Origin: JAHEKD01 sp965215945
Lineage (GTDB): Bacteria; Pseudomonadota; Gammaproteobacteria; Arenicellales; JAHEKD01
Direction: 5' to 3'
Length of the DNA: 64,000 nt
NCBI GenBank assembly: GCA_965215945.1
Contig: CBDCFC010000046.1
Coordinates: 1-64,000 of the forward strand
Positions 43,491 to 53,158 of this stretch are shown in pieces. Position 1 is the stretch's first letter. Every line of letters begins with the position of its first letter. The notes under the pieces are model-generated. The model made no database searches. It worked only from the letters and a program-made list of their open reading frames with translations, and was not told where the DNA came from. The position numbers and the translations under genes were made by a program.

Positions 43491-44441
43491 CTAATAAATC
43501 GCTTTAATTAAAGCGATCTCATCATCCACCCTGTCGACAACACGATTTTCAAGTAACTCATTTGGCTCAGGTATAGTCAGTGATTTGTGCGGTGTGTTAT
43601 ACATTCTTTCTATAAAGTCCTTGTCAACTCCAAGTTTCACATATGTTGCTTTAAGAGAGTACTCATTAGCACGAAGCTTGTGATATCCAAATCCACCAAT
43701 ATCGCCATATCCTGATGTGTCGTCCGAATATGCAATTTGGTGGAATCCAAGTTTGGATGTGTCTGATATTAATCGATTTTTTCCATGTGTCATTGCAAAC
43801 AAGCAACTCGAATGACAATAATGGATTACATAAGTATCTAAATTTGCCGATTTAATAATTTTTCCAAGTGTTTTTCCGCTATTTACTTCGCCGCCAGGAC
43901 TCCAGAGATGAATTTTTTTCGCTTCTGGATTGTTTTTTAATAGTTTTTTAACAGCCCGCACTGATTTTGGCTTTATGTACCCAGTAAAATGAATAGCTTT
44001 GGTGCGCGGTTGGTAGAAAGTATAGAACTTTTTTGGTTCATTTGATTTAGAGAAAATAGCGTTTTTACCATTTGAAATATACGCATCCTCAACGTTTGGA
44101 TAGTAAATCAGATCGTCATTGGTGGATAATTTTTTGTCTTTACCTAACCATTTGAATCTATAGACATGTTTTGAAATTTGTTCGTAGTTGATGTCATCAC
44201 GTGAAAAGCAATTTTTTTGCTCTATTGATAGTTCATCACTAAGGTAGATTTCTTTTAAGGATTCAGGCGTTTGACCTCGCCCCTTTATATATCCATCAAG
44301 GAAACCATTGATGAAATTTAAACAAGTTCTTGTGTTAGCATAAATCTCGTTGGTTGGTGTTATCGTTGTGAATTGATTGGAACTACATCCAGATAAGAGG
44401 GCAAAAAAAACAACTGTAGCCCAAATTCGAAATTGAAACAT
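43491..44441 (-). CDS. ClpP/crotonase-fold lipoprotein (COG3904-like), paralogue 3
   Basis: A 316-residue lipoprotein with lipobox Leu-Ser-Gly-Cys (Cys19). It is longer than the two relatives because of an extra domain of about 120 residues after the signal. The ClpP-like core is LWSPGGEVNSGKTLGKII, then Cys209-His-Ser211-Ser-Cys213-LFAMTHG, then GFHQIA with His234, and a C-terminal FIERMYNTPHKSL. It lies between the 3' relic of one mttB and the complete mttB, so it appears to have been inserted into a former tandem pair. Enzymatic activity is not proven for this family. Confidence 0.66.
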   Translation of the reverse strand: MFQFRIWATVVFFALLSGCSSNQFTTITPTNEIYANTRTCLNFINGFLDGYIKGRGQTPESLKEIYLSDELSIEQKNCFSRDDINYEQISKHVYRFKWLGKDKKLSTNDDLIYYPNVEDAYISNGKNAIFSKSNEPKKFYTFYQPRTKAIHFTGYIKPKSVRAVKKLLKNNPEAKKIHLWSPGGEVNSGKTLGKIIKSANLDTYVIHYCHSSCLFAMTHGKNRLISDTSKLGFHQIAYSDDTSGYGDIGGFGYHKLRANEYSLKATYVKLGVDKDFIERMYNTPHKSLTIPEPNELLENRVVDRVDDEIALIKAIY

Positions 44442-44630
44442 TCTCTGTCTATTTTATATTTTAATTGATTAGAAAAAAATAAGCATATCACAGGTTTTAA
44501 GACATCCATGATGAATTCGACACTACTATATAGTTGGGTATTATTGCTTCTTGAGATCAATGTTATTTGCCAGCTATATGCATTATGATGTAATTATAGA
44601 GAGCTGTAATTGATCGTTAATTGGAAGTCA

Positions 44631-44670
44631 TATAGGCATAAGGTTTCTGTCTAGAAACCTTATGCCTATA
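44631..44670. other. Perfect 18-bp hairpin downstream of mttB
   Basis: Arms tataggcataaggtttct (44631-44648) and agaaaccttatgcctata (44653-44670) are exact reverse complements with a 4-base loop. It ends 7 bases from the mttB stop. There is no T run after it on the minus strand, so it is not a classical Rho-independent terminator. A transcript-stabilising or Rho-associated structure is possible. The rest of the gap 44442-44677 is AT-rich and unremarkable. Confidence 0.8.
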
Positions 44671-44677
44671 TTAAAAG

Positions 44678-46216
44678 CTAAACATTCGAATCCGGAAACT
44701 CGTTTTTGCGGCGATCCATGAGTTCGATCAAGGCTTCATCAATTGCGGGATCAAGTTCGGGAGCTTGATATTCCTTAAGCATTTTTTTGTAAAGGGTGTT
44801 GGCTCTTTGAGTGGCGTCTTGCGAACCTTCGGATTGCCATTGCTCGAAGCTGTTGTTGTCGGCGATTTTGGAGCGATAAAATGCCGTTTCGAAATTAGCT
44901 TGTGTATGTGCACAACCCAGAAAATGATTTCCCGGGCCGACCTCGCGAATCGCATCCATGGCCTGGCCGTTTTCAGAGTCATCTATTCCGCTTAATAGGA
45001 TTTCAATCATGGCGGCCTGATCAGCATCCATGATAAATTTTTCATAGCCCATGACCAGCCCGCCCTCCAACCAGCCTGCAGTGTGGAGCATGAAATTCAC
45101 CCCAGCCATGGCGGCGGTTTGTAAGGTATTGGCCGACTCATAGGCGGCTTGAGCATCTGAAATTTTAGACGCGTTTAGTCCGCCACCACTTCTGAAAGGC
45201 ACGCCAAGCCGGCGCGCCAGAGAAGCGCAGATATTCAAGACTAAGGACGGCTCAGGGGTTCCAAATGTTGGGGCGCCGGACTGCATGGAAATCGAGCTGG
45301 CAAACGTACCGAAAACAACGGGCGCGCCAGCTCTCACGAGTTGAGTAAATGTAATTCCGGCCATGGCCTCGGCGAGGATTTGTGCGCAAGTACCAACCAC
45401 AGTTACGGGCGACATGGCACCGGATAATATAAATGGCGAAATAACCGTGGCCTGGTTATTCTGAGCATAAACCCTGGCCGCGCCTAACATGGTATCGTCA
45501 AACGTCATCGGTGAGTTGGCATTAATCAAGCTGGTGATGACACAATTTTGATCAACAAATTCATCCCCGAAAACAATCTTGGCCATATCGACCGTATCCT
45601 GGGCTCGCTGTGCTGCGGTCACCGAACCCATGAATGGTTTATCACTGTATTTGATATGACTGTAAACCATATCAAAATGTCGTTTATTAACGGGCAGGTC
45701 AACCGGCTCGCAAACGGTGCCGCCGGAGTGGTGCAAACCGTTTGACATATAAGCCAGTTTGACAAAGTTGCGAAAATCTTCAATCGTGGCATAACGCCGG
45801 CCTTCATCCAGATTACGAATGAAAGGTGGACCGTAAGCGGGCACTAATACGGTGTGATTGCCGCCGATAATGACTGATTTTTCGGGGTTGCGGGCATGTT
45901 GAGTGAATTGTTGAGGCGCACTTGCTTGAATGATTTGCCGGCACATGCCTTTGGCAAAGTGCACACGTTCACCATCAACGTCTGCTCCAGCATCTCTCAA
46001 GAGTTCTAGCGCAGCTGGATCGTCTCTAAATTCAATGCCGACTTCTTCTAAAATCGTTTCGGCATTGTTCTCGATAAGCTCGAGTGTTTCTTCTTTGGCA
46101 ATTTCAAAAACGGGAATGTTACGCTTGATATATGGGATTGAGGCTACTTTGCCACTGGTTCGGGCTGCCCGTCTGGCTTCGCGTCCGCCACCGCCTCTTG
46201 ATCGTCTTGAACTCAT
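44678..46216 (-). CDS. MttB-family methyltransferase (non-pyrrolysine)
   Basis: A 512-residue member of the trimethylamine methyltransferase superfamily (COG5598). The frame has no internal stop, so it is one of the numerous non-pyrrolysine MttB proteins, several of which demethylate glycine betaine, carnitine or related quaternary amines onto a corrinoid protein. Family segments: ETILEEVGIEFRDDPAALEL, YVAPAYGPPF-like VLVPAYGPPFIRN, SGGTVCEPVDLP and GLNASKISDAQAAYESANTL. The Arg/Gly-rich N-terminus (SSRRSRGGGGREARRAART) is also common. No corrinoid protein or reactivase gene lies nearby. It is divergent from etfBA, with which it may share regulation. Confidence 0.88.
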   Translation of the reverse strand: MSSRRSRGGGGREARRAARTSGKVASIPYIKRNIPVFEIAKEETLELIENNAETILEEVGIEFRDDPAALELLRDAGADVDGERVHFAKGMCRQIIQASAPQQFTQHARNPEKSVIIGGNHTVLVPAYGPPFIRNLDEGRRYATIEDFRNFVKLAYMSNGLHHSGGTVCEPVDLPVNKRHFDMVYSHIKYSDKPFMGSVTAAQRAQDTVDMAKIVFGDEFVDQNCVITSLINANSPMTFDDTMLGAARVYAQNNQATVISPFILSGAMSPVTVVGTCAQILAEAMAGITFTQLVRAGAPVVFGTFASSISMQSGAPTFGTPEPSLVLNICASLARRLGVPFRSGGGLNASKISDAQAAYESANTLQTAAMAGVNFMLHTAGWLEGGLVMGYEKFIMDADQAAMIEILLSGIDDSENGQAMDAIREVGPGNHFLGCAHTQANFETAFYRSKIADNNSFEQWQSEGSQDATQRANTLYKKMLKEYQAPELDPAIDEALIELMDRRKNEFPDSNV

Positions 46217-46423
46217 TTCTTTAATGCTCTTAAAATGTCAGTATCTGTAAAGTTATTCTGTCTCATCTTAGCCAGTAGCAGATGTTAGCAGGCGACAGCA
46301 TTATTGTTATTTGCGTCATTACTTTTTAGGCTATTTTTTTAGGATATACAAGTGCTTAGTCTAACGATTATAATTCAGCCTTTTGCAACAAAGTTCCTAA
46401 CATTAAAGAGGTTTTTTAAAACA

Positions 46424-47173
46424 ATGAAAGTGTTGGTTCCGGTTAAACGGGTGATTGATTACAACGTTCAGGTCAGGGTTAAGTCTGATCAAAGCGGTGT
46501 AGAACTCGCCAATGTCAAAATGGCCATGAATCCATTTTGTGAAATTGCAGTAGAACAAGCAATTAGAATGAAAGAAGCAGGTCAAGCTGAAGAAATTGTC
46601 GTGGTCAGCATCGGTCCTCAAAAAGCACAGGAAACGCTACGCACAGGTTTGGCCATGGGTGCAGATCGAGGCATTCACATAGAATCTGAAGCTGATCTGG
46701 AACCGTTGGCAGTGGCTAAGCTGTTACAGAAAGTTGTCGAAAAAGAAGGCCCTGGAATTGTTATTATGGGAAAACAGGCCATTGATGGTGATAACAATCA
46801 AACCGGTCAAATGCTGTCCGGGTTATTGGGCTGGTCACAGGGGACGTTTATTTCCGATCTACAAGTTAATGGTGACACGGCAAAAGTTGTACGCGAAGTG
46901 GACGGTGGCCTGGAAACGGTTGAGCTAAAAATGCCTACTGTGGTGACGGTGGATTTGCGTTTGAATGAACCTCGCTTTGCCTCGCTGCCCAACATCATGA
47001 AGGCGAAGAAAAAACCGATTGATGCGCTAGCCATTGAAGAACTGGGCGTCGATGTTTCACCGAGGCTCGCAGTGGTCAAAGTGACTGAGCCTGAAAAGCG
47101 TAAATCGGGTGAAATTGTGGCCAATGTAGCCGAGTTGGTGGATAAACTTAAAAATGAAGCGAAGGTGATCTAA
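46424..47173 (+). CDS. etfB: Electron transfer flavoprotein beta subunit
   Basis: A 249-residue EtfB (start at MKVLVPVKRVIDYNVQV; an upstream frame from 46352 is ignored). AMP-binding region: MGADRGIHIESEADLEPLAV and VIMGKQAIDGDNNQTGQML; the recognition loop LPNIMKAKKKPID meets partner dehydrogenases and carries the Leu-anchor/trimethyl-lysine-type segment. It is followed 2 bases later by etfA. The complex passes electrons from FAD dehydrogenases such as dimethylglycine or sarcosine dehydrogenase and acyl-CoA dehydrogenases to ETF-ubiquinone oxidoreductase. Confidence 0.95.
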   Translation: MKVLVPVKRVIDYNVQVRVKSDQSGVELANVKMAMNPFCEIAVEQAIRMKEAGQAEEIVVVSIGPQKAQETLRTGLAMGADRGIHIESEADLEPLAVAKLLQKVVEKEGPGIVIMGKQAIDGDNNQTGQMLSGLLGWSQGTFISDLQVNGDTAKVVREVDGGLETVELKMPTVVTVDLRLNEPRFASLPNIMKAKKKPIDALAIEELGVDVSPRLAVVKVTEPEKRKSGEIVANVAELVDKLKNEAKVI

Positions 47174-47174
47174 G

Positions 47175-48107
47175 ATGAGTGTATTAATAATTGCAGAGCA
47201 TGATAACGAATCGCTTGCTGCGGGAACACTCAATGCGGTGACCGCTGCATTGCAGATTGATTCTGATGTTCACGTTTTCGTCGTCGGCAATGGCTGTGGT
47301 GATGTTGCTCAAGCTGCCTCACAAATCGCTGGCGTTAGTAAAGTTATCCACACCGACTCGGTAGAATACGCCAATGACTTGGCTGAAAACTTTGGTGGTT
47401 TAATAAAAGATATTGCCTCTGGTTATAGCCACGTTTTGGCACCAGCCAGCACCTTTGGTAAAAATGTCATGCCTAGAGCGGCAGCTTTATTAGACGTTCA
47501 GCAGGTTTCAGAAATTACTGAAGTAGTCGATGCAGACACTTTTGTGCGTCCAATTTATGCGGGCAATGCAATGGCAACGGTTAAATCAAACGATACGATC
47601 AAAATGATTACCGTTCGCAGCACCGCATTTGAACCTGCTGCAGAGTCTGGCGGTGGCGCCGCTGTCGAAACCTATGACTATTCAGGTGATGCAGGTCTTT
47701 CAACTTACGTTGGCAGCGAATTGACCAAATCGGATCGCCCTGAATTGACCACAGCTAAAATCGTTATATCCGGTGGTCGCGGTATGCAAAGCGGGGAAAA
47801 TTTCGCCATGCTGGAAAGTATTGCAGATAAATTAAACGCAGCAGTGGGTGCTTCACGTGCTGCGGTTGATGCCGGCTTTGTGCCGAACGATTACCAAGTT
47901 GGCCAAACGGGTAAGGTAGTTGCACCTGACCTTTATATTGCTGTTGGTATCTCAGGTGCGATTCAGCACTTAGCCGGGATGAAAGATTCCAAAGTCATTG
48001 TCGCTATCAACAAAGACGAAGAAGCACCGATTTTTCAGGTTGCTGATTATGGTTTAGTCGCTGATTTATTTGATGCTGTTCCTGAGTTGGATGCGGCATT
48101 AGGTTAA
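47175..48107 (+). CDS. etfA: Electron transfer flavoprotein alpha subunit
   Basis: A 310-residue EtfA. The C-terminal FAD-binding domain is complete: VISGGRGMQSGENFAMLE, then GASRAAVDAGFVPNDYQVGQ then TGKVVAPDLYIAVGISGAIQ and VAINKDEEAPIFQVADYGLV. The N-terminal domain pairs with EtfB. The etfB-etfA order and 1-base gap are typical. Here the pair stands between mttB and genes for betaine or methylamine-type oxidation, suggesting that it serves the dimethylglycine dehydrogenase-like enzyme at 53159-55727, perhaps among others. Confidence 0.95.
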   Translation: MSVLIIAEHDNESLAAGTLNAVTAALQIDSDVHVFVVGNGCGDVAQAASQIAGVSKVIHTDSVEYANDLAENFGGLIKDIASGYSHVLAPASTFGKNVMPRAAALLDVQQVSEITEVVDADTFVRPIYAGNAMATVKSNDTIKMITVRSTAFEPAAESGGGAAVETYDYSGDAGLSTYVGSELTKSDRPELTTAKIVISGGRGMQSGENFAMLESIADKLNAAVGASRAAVDAGFVPNDYQVGQTGKVVAPDLYIAVGISGAIQHLAGMKDSKVIVAINKDEEAPIFQVADYGLVADLFDAVPELDAALG

Positions 48108-48342
48108 GCTAAAGTTCATTTTTAAAAGAGTCCTGTATTGCTGGGTTTTATTTGGTATGGTGGTGGGAACAGTGGGCTCGGTGATAAATGAGAATAGTTA
48201 GTAGTTGCCTGTTTGTTCTTTTGGTGGTTCGATGAAATTGAAAATTTCTAAATCAACTTTTTCTATGCATAAATCTTTTCTCCTGATTGATTAGATTCAG
48301 TAAAATAGTCATTACCTACATATTTTACGATTAGACTTATTG

Positions 48343-49060
48343 ATGAAACTTGGTATTTTAGAAACGGGCAAAGCCACGCCTGAGCTTGAGGCAAAATATG
48401 GAGCCTATCCTCAATTATTCGTACGGCTGTTGAGTGGTCGTGGACTGGAACTTGATTATGATTTTTTTTTCGGTCGTTGACGAAAATTTTTCCAGAATCG
48501 GTAACAACCTGTGATGCCTGGTTGATCACCGGATCACGCCATGGTGCTTATGATGATTTGCCCTGGATTCCAACACTGGAAGAATTTATTCGTGAAGCAG
48601 TAAAAGAGAAAGTGCCCATGGTGGGAATCTGTTTTGGCCACCAAATTATTGCTCAAGCATTGGGCGGTAAGGTAATCAAGTCTGAAAAAGGATGGGGTTT
48701 GGGCGTACATGAATATCAGGTGGCGAATCCTGCTTCCTGGATGAATGGCTCAGAGAAATTCACGAGTTGCCGTAAATGCAGTACATCAGGATCAGGTAGT
48801 CAAACTTCCAGAGAATGCTGAGTTATTGGCCAGTTCTGATTTTTGTCCGTACGCAATGTTGGCTTATGGTGACACAATATTTACTGTTCAGCCTCATCCT
48901 GAATTTGAGCATGAGTTTCAGACAGATTTGATTAATGCCAGACGTGGTATAGCCTTTGATGAGGATATGGCCGATTCAGGATTGGCAACCTTAATACCAA
49001 CCGATTGATAATCATCTGGTTGCCGACTGGATTATTGGTTTTCTAAAACAGCACGCTTAG
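48343..49060 (+). pseudogene. Class I glutamine amidotransferase (GMP synthase-like), several frameshifts
   Basis: Restored, this is a protein of about 235 residues. It starts MKLGILETGKATPELEAKYG, passes WLITGSRHGAYDDLPWIP, has the nucleophile Cys in GICFGHQIIAQALGG and the His/Glu in QPHPEFEHEF, and ends near ADWIIGFLKQHA. Indels: one extra T in the run of nine at 48462-48470, one in the T run at about 48487-48491, one change around 48770, and four extra bases at about 49000-49008. Members next to methylated-amine genes are thought to act on gamma-glutamyl amides, but the substrate is unproven. Confidence 0.78.
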
Positions 49061-49135
49061 CCTGGTTTTCCCACTGGTATGGGTTTATGATTGTGGTGTA
49101 GTCAATCATAAGTAATCGAGAGCAGGAGGTATTCG

Positions 49136-49563
49136 ATGTCAGGCAAACAATCTGTAACAGGTCAATGTCTTTGTGGTGAAAATCAAGCTTAGTGCCACGA
49201 AGGCGAGTAACAAACTGCATGCCTGTCATTGTGGTATGTGTCGCCGTTGGGGTGGCGGGCCGGTAATGGCGGTTGATTGTGAAACCGAAGTTGAGATTGA
49301 GGGGCAAGGAAAACGTTAGTGTCTTTGATTCCTCTGATTGGGCCGAGCGTGGCTTTTGCAAGCAGTGTGGTACCCACTTGTTTTATCGCCTAAAAGAATC
49401 GGAGACAACATATTATTCCCATTGGTCTATTGGATGGCGTTGAGAACGTCGATTTTGAGGGACAGATTTTTATTGAGGAGAAACCGGATTTAATTACGAT
49501 TTTGCCAATCAAACCGAGATGATAACCGGCGAGCAACTGTTTGCCATGTTCACGGAACAATAG
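49136..49563 (+). pseudogene. GFA/CENP-V zinc-domain protein, several frameshifts
   Basis: Restored, this is a small GFA-family protein: VTGQCLCGEIKLSA, then ACHCGMCRRWGGGPVMAVDC, then VFDSSDWAERGFCKQCGTHLFY, carrying the Cys-x-Cys, Cys-x-x-Cys and Cys-x-x-Cys zinc ligands. Extra bases at about 49180 (A run), 49310 (G) and several near 49410-49500 break the frame. CAGGAGG precedes the ATG at 49136. The family includes glutathione-dependent formaldehyde-activating enzyme, which would suit a demethylation pathway that releases formaldehyde. The family is broad and the role is inferred. Confidence 0.75.
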
Positions 49564-49625
49564 CATCAAAAGTGAACTTTAGGATAACGCCGGTTAGCTA
49601 CCTGTAAGCGCATATAGACGCTTTA

Positions 49626-50849
49626 ATGGTCTTACCGATACCTTCAAGCAAACCTGAGAAAATTAACTATGATGTAATTATTGTCGGCGGTGCAATGTTA
49701 GGTTCATCGGTGGCCTGGTTTTTAGCCGATAACTCAGATTTCGATGGATCAGTTTTGGTCATTGAGCGCGATCCAACCTATGAATTTTCAGCTACGGCGC
49801 ACACCAACAGTTGTATGCGTCAGCAGTTTTCACAAGAAATCAAATGTACGGGTGTCGCAGTTTGCGGCTGAATTTATAAAGAATTTCCGGTGAGTTCATG
49901 GGTAATGATGAACGAGTGCCGAAATTATCAATCCATAATTTTGGTTATATGTATCTGGCCGATAATGAACTTTTTGCTGAAATTTTAAAAGAAAACCAAA
50001 AGTTGCAAGCTGTTTGTGGCGCTGGGACCAGAATCATGAGCAGCGATGAAATTAAACGTGATTATCCTTTTTATAACCTGGATGACATTATTCTCGGCAG
50101 TCACAACTTGGTTGATGAAGGTTATTTTGACGGCAATACTTTGTTCGACTGGTGGAAGCGTTCTGCACGTGAAAAGGGAGTGGAGTACATCAATAACGAA
50201 GTCGTCGCGATGAGCAAAAAATACGACGGGTAATACAGTTGAAAGTGTGACCTTGAAGTCTGGCCAAGTAATTCACTGCGGCAAAGTAGTCAATGCCTCG
50301 GGCACAAGAGCCGCACTAACTTCCCGCATGGCTGGAATTGAGCTTCCGATTGAACCGCGTAAACGCTATACCTTTATTTTCGAGGCACAATACCCGCTAG
50401 ATTGTGATTTGCCATTGACCATTGATCCTTCGGGTGTTCACATGCGCACTGATGGTACTTATTATATGGCTGGTTGCCCGCCGGATGATGACCAAGCCGT
50501 GGATTATGATGACTTTATCGAAGATCATAATCTATGGGAGAACAAGGTTTGGCCAGCTATTGCCAATCGTGTGCCACAATTTGAAGTAATCAAACTGGCG
50601 AATTCTTGGGTAGGGCATTACGACTTTAATACCTTCGATCAGAATGCGATTCTGGGATCCCATCCTGAAGTTGAAAACTTTTTTTTCGTAAATGGTTTTT
50701 CTGGCCACGGCTTTCAACAATCACCGGCGATGGGTCGGGGCACTGCTGAATTCATCACTTACGGTGAATATCGATCGCTTGACTTGACGCCTTTTCACTA
50801 CGATCGTGTTGCTAAAAATCAGCCTTTCACTGAAAGGGCAGTGATTTGA
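49626..50849 (+). pseudogene. FAD-dependent oxidoreductase (DAO family), three frameshifts
   Basis: Three frames (49626-49871, 49898-50233, 50247-50849) join into one protein of about 408 residues. The N-terminal dinucleotide motif is VIIVGGAMLGSSVAWFLADN, and the end carries the FAD-closing GHYDFNTFDQNAILGSHPEV and GFSGHGFQQSPAMGRGTAEF, resembling FOXRED1/sarcosine oxidase-like proteins. Breaks lie near 49858 and 49888 and in a GGG run at 50228-50230. Protein sequence between breaks is well conserved. Likely role: oxidation of an N-methyl amino acid, feeding the ETF. Confidence 0.8.
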
Positions 50850-50918
50850 TCAATTTGTTTTTAAACGTTCGTGATTCGTCATTGTGGTACTGAATCAAGT
50901 TCAGCACAGGCTCCATCC

Positions 50919-51010
50919 GCAATCCAACGGCTTTTCTTATTACTCAGTGGATTCAGTGAATATTAACCCTGCTGAAGAGGTATGTTGAAACGGGCATGAG
51001 TCCAGGTCAA
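50919..51010. repeat. Dispersed repeat (partner of 9941-10030) in a 424-base gene-free stretch
   Basis: The segment shares aatccancggcttttctta, then ggattcngtgaatantnanc and a final gttgaaa block with 9941-10030, with scattered mismatches. The remaining parts of the gap 50850-51273 hold a degenerate palindrome at 50881-50920, a good but unused AAAGGAG at 51101-51107, and no recognisable gene. Confidence 0.6.
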
Positions 51011-51273
51011 ATGTGTCACGGTGGGCCGTTTGCCTCAACCGAACTGGGTCACAGCGGTGTGGCGACTCATGAACATTATTGACGATAAAAAAACGACTTA
51101 AAGGAGAATTATCATAACTAAATCAGAGCCTCCCAGGCAATATCTTCATTGTTTATTAATGAGTTATTGATATTATGTTCATCCGATTGAGGGGATGATT
51201 AATTGTTTAGCACAACTAAACGTAACTTTGATGGTTCTTGTATAAACCATACACAATTCATACGGAGTTTTAT

Positions 51274-52892
51274 ATGAAAGATACACAAAACAGGGAATTC
51301 TTTAACAAAATCCTGGCAGCGGGTAGAAAGAAAGAATTATCCAGGCGGCAATTTATGACCTGTGCTATGGCGGCAGGCCTAACTATGACGGCTGCGGCTA
51401 CATTGTGGAGCGAACAAGTTTCAGCACAAAACGCCTCAAAAGGGCGGGTAAGTTTAAAGTCGGTGTGCATGATGCCAATACCTCGGACACACATGATCCC
51501 GGTACTTATTACAGCGTTGGGCATATTCAAACCGCGCACACACACCGCAGTTATTTAACTGAGATTACGTCTGATAATGGTCTTGGTGCAGACATGGCTA
51601 CCTCATGGGAGGCAACACCTGATGCAAAAACCTGGACGTTTGAGTTGGCCAATAATTCAACATTTCACAGTGGAAAACCATTTACTGCAAAAGACGCGAT
51701 TGCCTCAATCAATCATCATCGTGGTGAAGGAACCACTTCTGCGGCGGCCTCACTGATGAGCAATATTACCGATATCAAGGTGGACGGTGATCACACTATT
51801 GTTATTGAATTGGATCAAGGCATTGCTGATTTACCCTGGTTCTTCACTGATTATCATTTAACCATGTTGCCAGCCAATGAAGATGGCACAGTCGATTGGC
51901 AAAGCGGTGATGGTGCCGGGCCTTACAAACTGGTTAACCATGAGTTTGGTGTGCGCTCAGATTTTGAACGTCATGATGGTTGGCATCGTGATGATGGTGC
52001 TCACTTCGATAGTGTAGAATTCACCATTCTTAATGATCCCAATTCAAGGCAGGCGGCATTGATTACCGGTGACGTCGATTCAATTACATCGGTTGATCTT
52101 AAAACCATGGCCTTGTTGCAACGTAACCAGGATATTCAAATCGACAACACTCCTAGCGGATCGGCGATAACATTGCCGATGTTTTGTGATGTGGCGCCGT
52201 TTGATAATTTGGATGTCAGGCTTGCGTTAAAACACGCCATCAACCGTGAAGATATCGTCGAAAAAATTCTCTTTGGCACGGGTACGCCGGGAAATGATTT
52301 TCATGTCTCGCCTAATATGCCTTATTTTCCGGCTGATATTGAACAACGCAAATACGACCCTGATAAAGCCAAGTTTCATTTAAAGCAAGCGGGATTGGAT
52401 ACACTTGAAGTGAATTTATCAGCCACCGACAGTGTCTTACCAGGTGCTGTAGACATGTGCGTGCTTTACGGTGAGCATGCCAAGGCGGCTGGTATAACGG
52501 TCAATGCAGTGCGTGAACCTGCGGATGGCTATTGGTCAGATGTCTGGTTGAAAAAACCATTTGTATTCGTTAAATGGGGCGCGCGTGCAACCCCCGATCA
52601 GATGTTTACTTTGACCTATAAGGATGATGCGCCCTGGAATGAAGCCCATTGGCAAAATGAGCGTTTTAATGAACTGCTGCTTCAGGCTAAATCTGAACTT
52701 GATGATAATCTGCGCGGCGAGATGTATAAGGAAATGTGTCAGATTGCCCGTGATGACGGCGGAACAATTATTCCAATGTTCACCAACTTTGTTTGTGCAA
52801 GACGTTCAAACGTACAACACGGTGAAACTGTGGCGGCCAGCTGGGAAAATGACGGTGCCCGTGCTGCTCATCGCTGGTGGTTCTCCTCGTAA
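51274..52892 (+). pseudogene. Tat-exported family 5 solute-binding protein, single frameshift
   Basis: One peptide/nickel/opine-type (family 5) binding protein of about 540 residues, broken once. The first frame gives a twin-arginine signal (KKELSRRQFMTCAMAAGLTM, then a hydrophobic stretch and Val-Ser-Ala-Gln). The second starts at about KFKVGVHDANTSDTHDPGTY and runs to the end (ASWENDGARAAHRWWFSS). The switch lies at about 51437-51445, in a G-rich stretch. DMATSWEATPDAKTWTFELA is a family hallmark. No permease or ATPase genes of such an importer are adjacent. A Rho-independent terminator follows. Confidence 0.8.
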
Positions 52893-52910
52893 TTTTAAAT
52901 TGTTCAAATC

Positions 52911-52940
52911 AAAAAAGGGCTCGATAAACGAGCCCTTTTT
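52911..52940 (+). terminator. Rho-independent terminator
   Basis: Stem aaaaagggctcg/cgagcccttttt with loop ATAAA, right after the solute-binding-protein gene. This shows that the next gene has its own promoter. Confidence 0.9.
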
Positions 52941-53158
52941 ACGAAAGGCAGGTCAGAAGTACTCGAACACCAGGGGTTTACCGAAGAAATTCATAGTTTC
53001 CACAAAGGCTGAGTATTATCTATCTGTAGGTTATCCCGTGTGTATGTTTTATACCAAAACGTCAGATATTTGCTTGTAAACAAAAGTTGCTGGGTAGAAT
53101 CTTTGCATTGATTGGGAGCTGGTTTATACTCATTCGCGGTTAACATAGATTAGTTCCA

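Noticed and set aside
44678..46216. Pyrrolysine-containing methyltransferase
   Set aside because: The MttB-family frame contains no in-frame TAG, so no pyrrolysine is encoded.
50996..51082. 28-codon frame with an odd Cys/His/Gly-rich sequence after the dispersed repeat
   Set aside because: Too short, no ribosome site, and no family recognised; possibly a gene relic, but this cannot be supported.
51101..51180. AAAGGAG followed by a short frame beginning with ATA
   Set aside because: No proper start codon at the right distance and only about 18 codons; not enough to call a gene or a mutated start.
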